64,000 nucleotides of DNA from an uncultured Rikenellaceae bacterium (GCA_946486375.1 CAMLTW010000002.1:62001-126000); one strand, 5' to 3'; positions 9,979 through 18,809 are shown, counted from the first letter of the stretch. Made by a program: numbers and translations. The notes: generated from the letters alone by a model not told the origin.

Positions 9979-12924
9979 CTACCGGTCGCAAAGTTCCCGG
10001 TATGCGCACAGTGCGCAGGTTTTCGGATCGCTGCATTGCCGGAAGGGAATGGTTTTATCGAAAAGTTCGCCCATCGCTTTTCCGAGGTTTTCCAACAACA
10101 GCCGCTTGTAAGGCCCGAACGTTTGCACCGGAAGGCGGGAGAAGCCTCTTCCCTTGTCCTGTTCGGCGGCTTCCACGAGGTTCGGGATGTAGTCGACAGC
10201 GTTCATGTAGCGTACATAGTACAGGGCGGGGACGACTTCTTTTCCGGTGGTCAGGTTCAGCATGAGGGCGTACAGCAGGGTTTGCAGGGCGGCCGGATTC
10301 CGGTAGGCGTGCCGGTCGGCGAACAGGCCCGGAATTCCGCGGAACTCTTGACGGCGGCTTCCGGTTTTGTAGTCCACCACTCGCAGACAACCGTCGTTCA
10401 GCCGGTCGAGCCGGTCGATCTTTCCGCCGAAATGGACGGGAAGCCGTTTGCCGCCCGTTTCGATGTCGATCACCGCATTCACCCATTTCTCCACGCCGGC
10501 CACCGTGAAGTCTCCATGAGCCGCATCGTATTTCAGCAAACAGGTAGCGAGGTATTTCCGCACGATGTCGGCGACGAGCCGGATGTTCCCGCCGAAATCC
10601 TCTTCGGCCATTCCCTGCTCTTCCCTGAAGTACTCCCGGCTGACGGCCGCATTCACCACCGGGTCGATTTCTCCGGAACGGATCAGGGCATCCAGGGCCG
10701 GGCCGGGATTCGGTTTTCCGATCAGGTTTCCGTAGATGATTTCCGCCGCTTTGTGCAGGATGTTCCCGAACATCGGCAGGTCGACTTCTTCCGTAATTTC
10801 CTCCTCCTCTTTCAGTCGGGCGATGTTTCGGAAGTAAAATTTCACCGGGCATTCCACGTAGCCGTAGAAGGTGGAAGGGGAGAGCCGGCGGTCGGCCCCC
10901 TGTCCGAGGTAGGCTTCCAGCTCGGAACGGATTTCTCCGCTTTTTTCGATTTCCAACGGCAGGCGTCGGGCGAAACTGACGTTCAGCACCATGCTTTTGT
11001 GTTTAACCGGATGGGGCGATTCGTAGTCGAGCTGGTAGATGTAGCGGCTGCATTCTCCTGTTTTCCGGTCGTCGGTCTTGGCCGAATAGACCAGATGTAC
11101 CCGTTTGGCCCGTTGCAGGATGCGGTAAAAATAGTAGCTGTAGATCCCTTCCTGCTGCTGCGGAGTCGGAAGTCCGTAGGCCATGCGCAGGTGGAAGGGG
11201 ATGAACGATCCGGCGTTTCCCCGGTTTCCCGGCAGGATGTCGTCGTTGACCGAAAGGATCAGGACGTTTTCGAAATCGAGGTTCCGCGTTTCCAGCATCC
11301 CCATGATCTGCACCCCTCCCAGCGGTTCCCCTTCGTACGGTACCCGGACGGCTTGCAGCGTTTTGCGGACCAGCGAGAAAAGCACGGCATCGGCCAGTTC
11401 GATGCCGCAGTTGCGCAGCGAATTTTCCAGCTTGTAGAGGTGCTCGATGATCAGGGTGAAGAATTCCGTGTGCATGTCGTCTTCCGCGATGTCCGCCAGG
11501 CGGATTTCCCCGACGGCGGTCAGGGCGCCGATCAGGTATTCGCACAGGTTTTCCCAGCCCGTCACCGGACGGAAAACGTTTTCCAGAACGGGGTGCCCCG
11601 TGAGGGTGCGGGCCGGAATGTAGATTTGCTGCTTCGCCAGGATCGCTTCGGAGAGGGCCGAGGCGGTTTCTTCCGCCGCATACTGGATATAGGGATGGCT
11701 CAGCAGCCCCCGAACGTCGCTGTGGTAGAACAGGACGGTTCCTTTTTCCTTTTTATGCTTCTGCAGCTCGATGAGCCGTTCCACGAAAGTGTAGGCCGGC
11801 GTTTGCCGCAGGGGATAACCCATGGTGATGTTGATCTCCGGAATCTCTTTGGGCACCGCATGGAGTACCGGGAGCAGGAGGTTTTCGTCCGGCAGCACCA
11901 CTACCGTTTCCTTGTCCGGCGTTTTCCCTTCGGCCAGCAGTTCGTTCAGGAATCGGGTCACGTACTTGCATTGCATGGCGTCGGAAGGGGCGGCGACGGT
12001 GACGATCTCTTTCGGTTTCACGAAATGGGAACGGTCGGCGAAAAGTTCTTTTTCCGGGAACCGCTTCAGGTTTTCCCGGACAAAGTCTCCCGCTTCCTGC
12101 GCGGGATTTTCGGTATAATAGGTGTCGTAGTCCCAGAAAAAGCGGGCGGCTCCCTGACGGGACAGAAAATCCATCAGCACCCGTTCGCTTTTGCTGAGGG
12201 CGTTGAATCCGATGACCATATAGGGTTGTGTCATCAATTCCTCCAGCGCGGTGAAATCGGAAGCCGGCTCCTCTTTTTCACCTTCTTCCTTGTCGGTTAA
12301 GGGATAGGTCCTTTTTTCATAGGCCCGCAGTTTTTCCGCCGCCGCCCGGGCGATCATGCCCGGATAGGCCATCCCCAGCTCGGACAGCCGTTGCCGGTAT
12401 TCGCGGTAGATGTCGAGCAGCGAATTCCAGATGTGCATGAAATCCTGCTTTTCCCGGGAGGCGGTTCCGTAGGGATTGAAGTTGCGCCAGAACTGCGAAA
12501 CGATCTGTGCCTGATCTTCCGTCAGGTAGGCCAGGTCGCTTTCGATGGTTTTGAGGTCTGCGATGTTGACGAACAGCGTGCGGGCATCGATCATTTCCCG
12601 GTCTACCGCATCGAAGTCGGACAGGAGCACTTCCCCCCAGAAGTAAAAATTGTCGAAACTTTCGCTATGGTAGCGGGAGTAGATTTTATAAAGTTCCGCG
12701 ATCAGCCGGATGTTGTCGCTGGCGTGCATGCCGACGATCTTTTCCGAGAGTTCTTCCGGCGACAGGTAGTGGGGCTGCCAGAGGGGTTTCCCGGCGACGG
12801 CGGCCAGGGCTTCGTTGAAAAACAGCCGGGAACGTCGGTTCGGGAAAAGAAGGTACAGGGAGGAAACGGATTCGCCGTAGTCGGCGTAAAGGCGCTCCGC
12901 CACTTCGCGCAGGAATGTCTTCAT
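9979..12924 (-). CDS. AddB-like PD-(D/E)XK nuclease of recombination repair
   Basis: 981 residues from the ATG at 12924, chosen because the protein then begins with the family-like MKTFLREVAERLY and continues into LYLLFPNRRSRLFF. The C-terminal nuclease domain has the RVVDYKTG motif (Asp and Lys of PD-(D/E)XK) and the four cysteines of an iron-sulphur staple: one in VECPVKFYF and three in the C-terminal CALCAYRELC. This resembles AddB of the AddAB double-strand break resection complex. The N-terminal Walker A is not obvious, as in degenerate AddB helicase domains. No AddA gene is nearby, so the partner would be elsewhere. Confidence 0.85.
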   Translation of the reverse strand: MKTFLREVAERLYADYGESVSSLYLLFPNRRSRLFFNEALAAVAGKPLWQPHYLSPEELSEKIVGMHASDNIRLIAELYKIYSRYHSESFDNFYFWGEVLLSDFDAVDREMIDARTLFVNIADLKTIESDLAYLTEDQAQIVSQFWRNFNPYGTASREKQDFMHIWNSLLDIYREYRQRLSELGMAYPGMIARAAAEKLRAYEKRTYPLTDKEEGEKEEPASDFTALEELMTQPYMVIGFNALSKSERVLMDFLSRQGAARFFWDYDTYYTENPAQEAGDFVRENLKRFPEKELFADRSHFVKPKEIVTVAAPSDAMQCKYVTRFLNELLAEGKTPDKETVVVLPDENLLLPVLHAVPKEIPEINITMGYPLRQTPAYTFVERLIELQKHKKEKGTVLFYHSDVRGLLSHPYIQYAAEETASALSEAILAKQQIYIPARTLTGHPVLENVFRPVTGWENLCEYLIGALTAVGEIRLADIAEDDMHTEFFTLIIEHLYKLENSLRNCGIELADAVLFSLVRKTLQAVRVPYEGEPLGGVQIMGMLETRNLDFENVLILSVNDDILPGNRGNAGSFIPFHLRMAYGLPTPQQQEGIYSYYFYRILQRAKRVHLVYSAKTDDRKTGECSRYIYQLDYESPHPVKHKSMVLNVSFARRLPLEIEKSGEIRSELEAYLGQGADRRLSPSTFYGYVECPVKFYFRNIARLKEEEEITEEVDLPMFGNILHKAAEIIYGNLIGKPNPGPALDALIRSGEIDPVVNAAVSREYFREEQGMAEEDFGGNIRLVADIVRKYLATCLLKYDAAHGDFTVAGVEKWVNAVIDIETGGKRLPVHFGGKIDRLDRLNDGCLRVVDYKTGSRRQEFRGIPGLFADRHAYRNPAALQTLLYALMLNLTTGKEVVPALYYVRYMNAVDYIPNLVEAAEQDKGRGFSRLPVQTFGPYKRLLLENLGKAMGELFDKTIPFRQCSDPKTCALCAYRELCDR

Positions 12925-12984
12925 TTTTCGTTTTCCGGATGCTGGTGCCGGGGGCGGGGAGACAGGATACGTCCGATAGCCGAA

Positions 12985-13047
12985 CAAATTTATCTGCTGT
13001 GCCGGACGTTCCCCGCCTGAGCCGGGGTTCATCTCCGGGCAAAGATA
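12985..13047 (-). promoter_or_regulatory. Two candidate -7 boxes upstream of the AddB-like gene
   Basis: On the minus strand TAAATTTG (12985-12992) and TATCTTTG (13040-13047) both match TAnnTTTG. The second lies within an inverted repeat, CCGGGCAAA at 13035-13043 against TTTTGCCCGG at 13053-13062, which could be an operator or a short hairpin. Confidence 0.4.
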
Positions 13048-13173
13048 AGGCTTTTGCCCGGAACGGAAAGAGGCACGGTATGCGGATGTCCGTAAAAAAG
13101 ACGATTTTAACAACGGGAAAAAGCGAAACCGTCTGTTCGAGGAGCGTTTTGCCCGGCGGTATGGTTCCCGGAA

Positions 13174-13782
13174 TTACAGCCACGTCAGGGTTTCTTCGAG
13201 TGCCAGCGCCAGGGAAGCCGTTGCAGCGGCCGGGTTCCAACTGCTCCGGTCGGTGGAGACGAGGTTGGAAACCGTCCGGAGTTCCAGAAACGGAATGCCC
13301 AGCCGGGTGCACACGTAAAACAGGGCGTATCCTTCCATGCTTTCTATCGCTGCATCGCCTTTTTGTACGAGCGGCGAGCACGCGCAACTGACGGTGTTTC
13401 CCCGGACGCGGGGGAAAGGCAGTTCCGGATATTCGTCCGGGTTGACCAACGTCCGGTCTTCCGGAAAACGGTTTCGGAAGCCTTCCGGATAACACACGCC
13501 CAGATCGGCCAGCGTTTCCGTTCCGACCGTCACGGTGTCTCCCACGTTCAGGCTGGCATCCGGGTAAGCGCCTCCGATTCCCGCCTGCACGATCAGAGCG
13601 GGATTGTATTGCGCCGTCAGTTGCCGGATGTGGAAAGTCGCGGCGACTACGCCCACACCCGTCGAACAGACCCGCACGGCGTGTCCGGCGATCCGTGTCC
13701 GGGCTTCGGGGGCGGTTCCCGAAAGAGTCAGGAAGGGAGCGATTTCCTGGGAAGTGGCGGAAACGATGAGGATTTCTTTCAT
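13174..13782 (-). CDS. mqnB: Putative futalosine hydrolase (nucleoside phosphorylase fold)
   Basis: 202 residues of the MTA/SAH nucleosidase-like fold. Motifs include the N-terminal 'ILIVSATSQEI', VGVVAATF, the GIGGAYPD loop and ESMEGYALF, whose Glu residues bind the ribose. The short length and Asp-Ala-Ser-Leu wording after GIGGAYP suggest MqnB, which splits futalosine to dehypoxanthine futalosine in the alternative menaquinone pathway, rather than the classical MTA/SAH nucleosidase. No other mqn gene is in the window, so the assignment is by family appearance only. It stands between the DUF454 and AddB-like genes, all on the minus strand. Confidence 0.65.
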   Translation of the reverse strand: MKEILIVSATSQEIAPFLTLSGTAPEARTRIAGHAVRVCSTGVGVVAATFHIRQLTAQYNPALIVQAGIGGAYPDASLNVGDTVTVGTETLADLGVCYPEGFRNRFPEDRTLVNPDEYPELPFPRVRGNTVSCACSPLVQKGDAAIESMEGYALFYVCTRLGIPFLELRTVSNLVSTDRSSWNPAAATASLALALEETLTWL

Positions 13783-13881
13783 TTTGTTTCGGTTCTTCGG
13801 GTGGAACGGGTAACCGGGGATTCGAGCCTGTTTTTTCGGCCATTCCCGGAGAAGCAGACGGAATGTTTACGTAAGCTCTGC

Positions 13882-14310
13882 TCAACCGGTTTTTTTCATT
13901 TCGGAGGCGGCAAGAGATTCCCGACGCACGGATTCGGGCCGAAAATTTTTGATGCGAAACAAGTGAAACGTTACCCCGGCAGCGATCAGGATCAGCAGGA
14001 GCCGCACCCACCACAGCGAGGTGGCATAACGAGCCGACAACAGGATGGTCGCCCAAAGCATCCCCAGAATATAGATTTTAACCCGGCGCGGAATCCCTTT
14101 GTTGTCGCGGTAATTGCGCAGGTATTCTCCGAACAGCCGGTTGGTCAGGAGCCAGCGCAGGAGGCGGGGCGAGCTTTTGCCGAAGCACCAGGCCGACAGC
14201 AGGAGAAAGGGCGTGGTGGGCAGCAGGGGCAGGGCGATGCCCAACAGTCCCAGCCCCAAACTGGTGAAGCCCCCTGCAGTCAACAAGGAGCGGGAAATTT
14301 TACCGTACAT
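13882..14310 (-). CDS. DUF454/YbaN-family inner membrane protein
   Basis: 142 residues. Three to four hydrophobic segments are visible (residues about 8-40, 83-100 and 103-120). The family wording LGLGLLGIALPLLPTTPFLLLSAWCFGKSSPR is clear, followed by the LLRWLLTNRLFGEYLRNYRDNKGIP motif. YbaN-like proteins sit in the cytoplasmic membrane; no reaction is established. An AAAGGAGA Shine-Dalgarno-like sequence precedes the start, unusually strong for this genome. Confidence 0.88.
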   Translation of the reverse strand: MYGKISRSLLTAGGFTSLGLGLLGIALPLLPTTPFLLLSAWCFGKSSPRLLRWLLTNRLFGEYLRNYRDNKGIPRRVKIYILGMLWATILLSARYATSLWWVRLLLILIAAGVTFHLFRIKNFRPESVRRESLAASEMKKTG

Positions 14311-14495
14311 GCAAAGGTTCTCCTTTCATTCGGACGTTCGGCGGGTAGTTTTCAGGTCTTTTCGGGTAGTCTCGGTCGGTTCGCGTGTTCTTCGGTGTTG
14401 AATTTAGCGGCTTACGGCGTTTCTACCGGCGCCGGTTCGGGCGGAACAAAATATTTTCCAGGCTCACTGCCGGAAAAGGGTCGTTGCGTTCGCCG

Positions 14496-15311
14496 TTACC
14501 ATGATCCTCCGGCACCTCCTCCGCCGGTCATACCACCGCCGAATCCTCCGAATCCCCCGAAACCGCCGCCGGAAAAGCCTCCGAATCCTCCTCCGCCGTG
14601 GTGACGGCCCCCGCCCAGCAGGAAAGGCCAGCCCCACAACAGGCCGCGGGCCGCTGCGTCCTTGCTGTCGTCCCCCGACATGGTGTAGTGTTTCCGGCGC
14701 CGGCGCGCTCCGGCCGACATGACAAGGAAAAAGAATACCAGGATCAGGATGGAAACGCCCGCTCCCAGCAGGCCGCTCCGTTCCTTCCGCTTGAGATACT
14801 CATCCGCCGTATATTCTCCCGTGGTCAGACCGATCAGGGAGTCGGTGGCCGCATTGAGTCCCCCGTAGTAGTCCCCTTTCCGGAAGGAGGGCAGAATATC
14901 GTAGTCTACGATTCGTCCGGCCAGCGCATCCGGTACGGCTCCTTCCAGCCCGTAGCCCGTGGCGATGAATACTTCCCCTTTTTCCGTAGCCGTTTTGGGC
15001 TTGACGAGGATCAGGATGCCGTTGTCGTTTTTCTTGCCCCCGATGCCCCATTTGTCGAAAAGCCGGGCGGCATAATCGGAAACGGCCATGCCCTGCAAAT
15101 CGTCCACCGTCACGACGGCGATCTGGTTGGAGGAGGTCCGGTCGAAATTTTCCAGTTTCTGTTCCAGCGTGTTTTGCTGCTGGGGCGTAAGCATTCCTGC
15201 GAAGTCGTTGACCAGACGGGCGGGTTTCATCGGTTCCGGCAGCTGTTGCGCGGAAACCGCGAAGGCCAGCAGGCAGGCGGTCAGCAGGCAGAATAGATAT
15301 TTGATTTTCAT
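14496..15311 (-). CDS. TPM-domain (YgcG-like) membrane protein with Gly-rich tail
   Basis: 271 residues. A signal peptide (residues 1-21, ending VSAQ) leads to a TPM/YgcG domain (about 30-160: RLVNDFAGMLTPQQQNTLEQKL, NQIAVVTVDDLQG, IGGKKNDNGILILV), then a transmembrane helix (about 185-205) and an Arg-rich turn. The last 45 residues are almost only Gly, Phe, Ser and His (GGFGGFSGGGFGGFGG), ending GGGGAGGSW. The domain is known from the photosystem II repair protein Psb32 and related predicted membrane-stress proteins. It is third in the lemA-TPM-TPM run, 52 bases after the preceding TPM gene. Confidence 0.9.
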   Translation of the reverse strand: MKIKYLFCLLTACLLAFAVSAQQLPEPMKPARLVNDFAGMLTPQQQNTLEQKLENFDRTSSNQIAVVTVDDLQGMAVSDYAARLFDKWGIGGKKNDNGILILVKPKTATEKGEVFIATGYGLEGAVPDALAGRIVDYDILPSFRKGDYYGGLNAATDSLIGLTTGEYTADEYLKRKERSGLLGAGVSILILVFFFLVMSAGARRRRKHYTMSGDDSKDAAARGLLWGWPFLLGGGRHHGGGGFGGFSGGGFGGFGGFGGGMTGGGGAGGSW

Positions 15312-15363
15312 GATGCCGTGTTTTTAAAGGGGTAACGGCCCCGGAAACGCCGGGGCCGGGGCG

Positions 15364-15810
15364 TCAGGCGCCGAACGAAATATCGTCCGGCAGTTCGTTC
15401 ACGTCGTCTTTCCGATGCGGGAAGTGGGCGATCAGTTCGTTTTCCAGCCGTCCGATCGCCGAGCAGATCCCTTCGGTGAATTCCCCGCGGGAAAAGCGGG
15501 CGGCCATATCCGCATAGCATTCCTGCCAGAAATCCTTTTCCACGTACTTGTTGATGTTCACGTCTCCGATGATGGCAGTCTTCCGGTCATTCAGGCAGAC
15601 ATACACGAGTACACCGTTCCGATCTGCGGTACGATCCATTTTGAGTTTGGAAAAGACTTCCACCGCCCGATCCAGCACGGAGCCGGGACATTTGCTTTCG
15701 ATGTGAACGCGGATTTCGGCCGAAGTGTGCGCTTCGGCCTGCCGGATGGCCTCCGTGATGGCCGTTTTCTGCTCTTTCGTGAAGAGCGAAGCGGGATTCG
15801 TCGTCGCCAT
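15364..15810 (-). CDS. TPM-domain protein (TLP18.3/Psb32/MOLO-1 type)
   Basis: 148 residues, TPM domain only, without a convincing signal peptide. Wording such as LFTKEQKTAITEAIRQAEAHTSAEIRVHIE, NGVLVYVCLNDRKTAIIGD and the acidic/aromatic C-terminal part matches the family. It starts 11 bases after the lemA stop and precedes the membrane-bound TPM protein, the usual lemA neighbourhood in Bacteroidota. Its role is unknown; the association suggests an envelope-linked function. Confidence 0.88.
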   Translation of the reverse strand: MATTNPASLFTKEQKTAITEAIRQAEAHTSAEIRVHIESKCPGSVLDRAVEVFSKLKMDRTADRNGVLVYVCLNDRKTAIIGDVNINKYVEKDFWQECYADMAARFSRGEFTEGICSAIGRLENELIAHFPHRKDDVNELPDDISFGA

Positions 15811-15821
15811 GATCCGGAATG

Positions 15822-16412
15822 TTAGAACTGAACCTGGGGCGCCCGGTCGCTTCCTTCCGCCGCCTGGAAATACGGGGTGGGCTTGAATCCGAACATCGAG
15901 GCGAAAATGTTCCGCGGGAACTGCCGGATATAGCGATTATAATTCTGCGCCGCTTCGTTGAACTTCCGCCGTTCGGTGGCGATCCGGTTTTCCGTGCCTT
16001 CGAGCTGAACCTGCAGGTCGCGGAAATTCTGGCTCGCTTTCAGGTCGGGGTAGTTTTCCGAGATGGCGAGCAGCCGGCCGAGGGCCGAAGACAGTTCTCC
16101 CTGCGCCGCGTTGTAACGGCTGAGGCTCTGTTCGTCGAGCTGATCGAAGTCGATCCGGGTCTGAGTCGCCCTGCTGCGGGCTTCGGTGACCGCTTCCAGC
16201 GTGTTCGATTCGTGGGAGGCATACCCTTTCACGGTATTCACGAGGTTGGGAATGAGGTCCGCCCGCCGCTGGTACTGGTTTTCCACGTTGGCCCATTGCG
16301 CCTGCACCGTTTCGCGCATGTTGACCATGTTGTTGTATCCGCTCTTGGCCATCATGTACCCGATCAGCACTACGACCACGATGACTATCAATACGATAAC
16401 TCCTTTTTTCAT
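15822..16412 (-). CDS. lemA: LemA family protein
   Basis: 196 residues. One N-terminal transmembrane helix (KKGVIVLIVIVVVVLIGYMMA) precedes a helical-bundle domain with the LemA signature YNNMVNMRETVQAQWANVENQYQRRADLIPNLVNTVKGYA and the downstream NFRDLQVQLEGTENRIATERRKFN. The frame is open to 16532, but the hydrophobic helix must start the protein; ATG codons at 16415 and 16412 are both possible. LemA proteins are membrane anchored with the bulk outside the cytoplasm; the molecular function is not known. It heads the lemA-TPM-TPM run. Confidence 0.93.
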   Translation of the reverse strand: MKKGVIVLIVIVVVVLIGYMMAKSGYNNMVNMRETVQAQWANVENQYQRRADLIPNLVNTVKGYASHESNTLEAVTEARSRATQTRIDFDQLDEQSLSRYNAAQGELSSALGRLLAISENYPDLKASQNFRDLQVQLEGTENRIATERRKFNEAAQNYNRYIRQFPRNIFASMFGFKPTPYFQAAEGSDRAPQVQF

Positions 16413-16615
16413 CATCCGAAGTTTTAAATTTACACTCTTGCTTTTTCCGTAACCTACAAATAAACGAATTTTTGTCCGACTATGCACCATTTTACCTGCA
16501 AAAAAGATGCCTGCCGGTGTGAAATAGTTCAAACAGGTGGTGAAATAAAATAATTGGTACGGTTATTGATGTATTATGGGCGCACGGAAACTCCGGAAAA
16601 GAAAAAAGAGAAAAA

Positions 16616-16647
16616 TTTGCAGGGAAACGAAATAATTTCTAACTTGC
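16616..16647 (+). promoter_or_regulatory. Promoter of the ECF sigma factor gene
   Basis: TTTG (16616-16619), 20 bases, then TAACTTGC (16640-16647), near the primary sigma consensus. The leader to the start codon is about 70 bases. Confidence 0.6.
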
Positions 16648-16719
16648 GCATTATCTAACCATTAAAAGGATTATTGCCTATCGAGGAACACTCTACTCAA
16701 TAATAATTTGAGGAGTAGA

Positions 16720-17307
16720 ATGAATCTGAAAAAACTGAATGATCAGGAACTGCTGACCGCTTACTGTGCGGGAGGCAACGACGATGCCGTATCCGAACTT
16801 ATCGAAAGACACCGGAAAAAAGTGTACGACTACATCCGGATGATGGTGAAGGATGCCGATCTGGCAGACGATCTGTTTCAGGAAACGTTCATAAAAGTAG
16901 TGAATTCGTTGCGGGACAACCGGTACGTGGATAACGGGAAATTCGCCGCATGGGTGATGCGCATCGCGCACAACCAGGTGATCGACCATTTTCGCCGGCA
17001 GAAGCAGCAGAATCAGGTGTCCAACGACGACGTGGGATACGACCTGCTGAACAACCGCAAGTATTCGGACGCCACGGTGGAAGACCGGCTGGTGTCGGAC
17101 CAGATCACGGCCGACATCCGCAAACTGGTGGATCACCTGCCTGCCGAGCAGCGCGAAGTGGTGATGATGCGTCACTACATGGATATGAGTTTCAAGGAAA
17201 TAGCCGACCAGACGGGAGTCAGCATCAACACGGCCCTGGGCCGGATGAGGTATGCGTTGATTAACCTGAGAAAATTGATCGAGCAGAAACAGTTGGTTTT
17301 GAACTGA
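16720..17307 (+). CDS. ECF-type RNA polymerase sigma factor
   Basis: 195 residues from the ATG at 16720, which has AGGAG four bases upstream; the frame extends to a TTG at 16708. Region 2 is about residues 25-90 (ELIERHRKKVYDYIRMMVKDADLADDLFQETFIKVV, with the DLFQETF core motif) and region 4 about 130-185 (LPAEQREVVMMRHYMDMSFKEIADQTGVSINTALGRMRYAL). Such sigma factors direct core RNA polymerase to a small regulon. No anti-sigma gene with a membrane helix follows; instead a 48-residue acidic protein is encoded 63 bases downstream before a terminator. Confidence 0.95.
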   Translation: MNLKKLNDQELLTAYCAGGNDDAVSELIERHRKKVYDYIRMMVKDADLADDLFQETFIKVVNSLRDNRYVDNGKFAAWVMRIAHNQVIDHFRRQKQQNQVSNDDVGYDLLNNRKYSDATVEDRLVSDQITADIRKLVDHLPAEQREVVMMRHYMDMSFKEIADQTGVSINTALGRMRYALINLRKLIEQKQLVLN

Positions 17308-17370
17308 CGGAAGGCAATAATCGGGAAGCGGTACGCGTTTTGAAGAAAAATACCTAAAAAACCGGTGCCT

Positions 17371-17517
17371 ATGACTGATTATTACGATGAATGTCTGATC
17401 GAACAGACCGATGCCGACGAAACCGAAATGTTCATGAACATGGTGATCGGCGGAGATTACGACCTGTTGGTGATCGACGGTTTGCTGCACGAAGCGTTTT
17501 CTCACGAGAGAAAATAG
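17371..17517 (+). CDS. Small acidic protein co-transcribed with the ECF sigma factor
   Basis: 48 residues, beginning MTDYYDECLIEQTDADETE and ending LLHEAFSHERK. It is strongly acidic in the first 20 residues, with a hydrophobic middle (MFMNMVIGGDYDLLVIDGLL), no signal peptide and one Cys. It lies between the sigma factor stop and a strong terminator (17541-17580), so it shares that transcript. I do not recognise it. The position and charge would suit a small regulator that binds the sigma factor, but that is inference. Ordinary codon use for this genome (GAC, GAA, CTG) supports it being translated. Confidence 0.6.
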   Translation: MTDYYDECLIEQTDADETEMFMNMVIGGDYDLLVIDGLLHEAFSHERK

Positions 17518-17540
17518 AAATTCAAACGGGTTAAAGTATC

Positions 17541-17580
17541 GGGAGGGACGTCTCTGGAAAGGGCGTCCCTCTTTTTTGTT
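17541..17580 (+). terminator. Rho-independent terminator after the sigma factor operon
   Basis: GAGGGACG pairs with CGTCCCTC and is followed by TTTTTT. Confidence 0.88.
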
Positions 17581-17636
17581 GCCCTTGCGCCCTTTCCCTC
17601 CGGCTTTCTTGCCCTGCCGATTTAAATGAATGTCAT

Positions 17637-17823
17637 GTGAAAAAAACAGGCGGAAATGTCGTTCCTGCTTGTTTTCGATACTCGTCGCTTTTCGGAAACG
17701 GCGACCATCGGTCAGGCATTGCAGCGACGATGCTGTACAAAAAACGGGCGGGAACACTGTTCCCGCCCGTTTTCAATAGTTACTGCTTTTCAGAAACGCT
17801 GACCGAGGGTCATGTTTCCCCTG
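17637..17823. repeat. Diverged tandem duplication, 98-base period, each copy with a hairpin
   Basis: Copy A (17637-17725) and copy B (17735-17823) align without gaps over most of about 89 bases: both read GT, an A-run, a C(A/G)GGCGG...-type stem, a GTTTTC(G/A)ATA stretch, then GCTTTTC(G/A)GAAACG and GACC. In each copy the arms of the first hairpin have changed but can still pair (AAACAGGCGGAA with TTCCTGCTTGTTT; AAAACGGGCGGGAA with TTCCCGCCCGTTTT). Copy B is the terminator of the TPR gene on the minus strand. Confidence 0.65.
17740..17774 (-). terminator. Terminator of the TPR-protein gene
   Basis: AAAACGGGCGGGAACA pairs with TGTTCCCGCCCGTTTT around a 3-base loop, and the minus strand continues with a T-run. 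The reverse direction is also T-rich, so it may act both ways. Confidence 0.85.
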
Positions 17824-17843
17824 TGCAACGCAACCCCCTGTCA

Positions 17844-18809
17844 TTACTTGCTCAGGTCGGCGATGGCTTTCTTGGCCGCTGCGACGTTGTTTCCCGTCGT
17901 TACCTGCCGGTAGGCTTCGATGGCCTTGGCCTTGTTGTCGAGATTCTGGTAAGCCGCTCCCAGCAGGAAGTAAGCGTCCGCCTTCTTCACCGGATCGGTC
18001 TGCGCTTCGGCCGCCGCCTGTCCGTATTCGGTCACGGCCTTGTAGTTCTTGTCGTTGTTGGCGACCTGAACCCGCAACAAGGTGGCGTCGGCGTTCGTGG
18101 GATCGTACTCGAGGATATCCCCGGTGTATTTCACCACTTCTTCGAGGTTGTTTTCCGAACCCGCCTTCACGGCGCGGGCCAGCAGGGTGTTGGTCAGTTC
18201 TTCCTGAGCCTTCGCAGCGGCTTCCGCATACCGGCTGTGGGTGTCTTTCAGAGCCATGATGCCCTTGTAGACTTCCACGGCTTTGTTCAGGCTGTCCAGC
18301 TTGTCGTAGCTTTCGGCCAGATAGAGCGCCAGCTGGGTATTGTTAGGCGCTGCCGCATACCCTTTGGCGAACACTTCCGCCGCCTTGGCATAATCTTCCG
18401 AATTGTAAGCTTCGCCTCCCATGGCCAGATAAACCTGAGCGATCATCTGTCCGGCCATCCGGCTGTTGCGCACGTCTCCGTAGAGTTCGCCCAGCTCCTT
18501 CGCTTTGGTGAAGGATTCCACTGCCGCGGCATAATCCTTCGCACTGGCCTGTGCCGCTCCTTGCCGCAGGTAGCATATCGGCAGGTACTTCTGCGCCTGC
18601 TCCACCGTGGGCAGGGCGTCGGGCCCCACTTTGCCTCCCAGGGTGATCGCTTCGTTCAGCAACGGAATGGCTTCGGCGAATTTCTTGGCCTGGATCAGTT
18701 GACCCGCTTCGTTGAATTTGGCGTTCACGTCGTCCACGGTCTGCGCTCCCGCATGGAGGGTAAAGAGCAGGGCGCCCACCAGTGACAATGCTATTTTCAG
18801 TTTGTTCAT
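17844..18809 (-). CDS. Exported TPR-repeat protein
   Basis: 321 residues from the ATG at 18809. Signal peptide residues 1-23 (MNKLKIALSLVGALLFTLHAGAQ), then tetratricopeptide repeats across the whole chain (for example AKKFAEAIPLLNEAITLG, AKDYAAAVESFTKAKELG, SEDYAKAAEVFAKGYAAAPNN, LDNKAKAIEAYRQVT). TPR arrays are protein-protein scaffolds; location should be periplasmic. The upstream ATG at 18869 would place a hydrophilic tail before the signal peptide and lies upstream of the promoter box, so it was rejected. It stands alone on its transcript. Confidence 0.88.
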   Translation of the reverse strand: MNKLKIALSLVGALLFTLHAGAQTVDDVNAKFNEAGQLIQAKKFAEAIPLLNEAITLGGKVGPDALPTVEQAQKYLPICYLRQGAAQASAKDYAAAVESFTKAKELGELYGDVRNSRMAGQMIAQVYLAMGGEAYNSEDYAKAAEVFAKGYAAAPNNTQLALYLAESYDKLDSLNKAVEVYKGIMALKDTHSRYAEAAAKAQEELTNTLLARAVKAGSENNLEEVVKYTGDILEYDPTNADATLLRVQVANNDKNYKAVTEYGQAAAEAQTDPVKKADAYFLLGAAYQNLDNKAKAIEAYRQVTTGNNVAAAKKAIADLSK

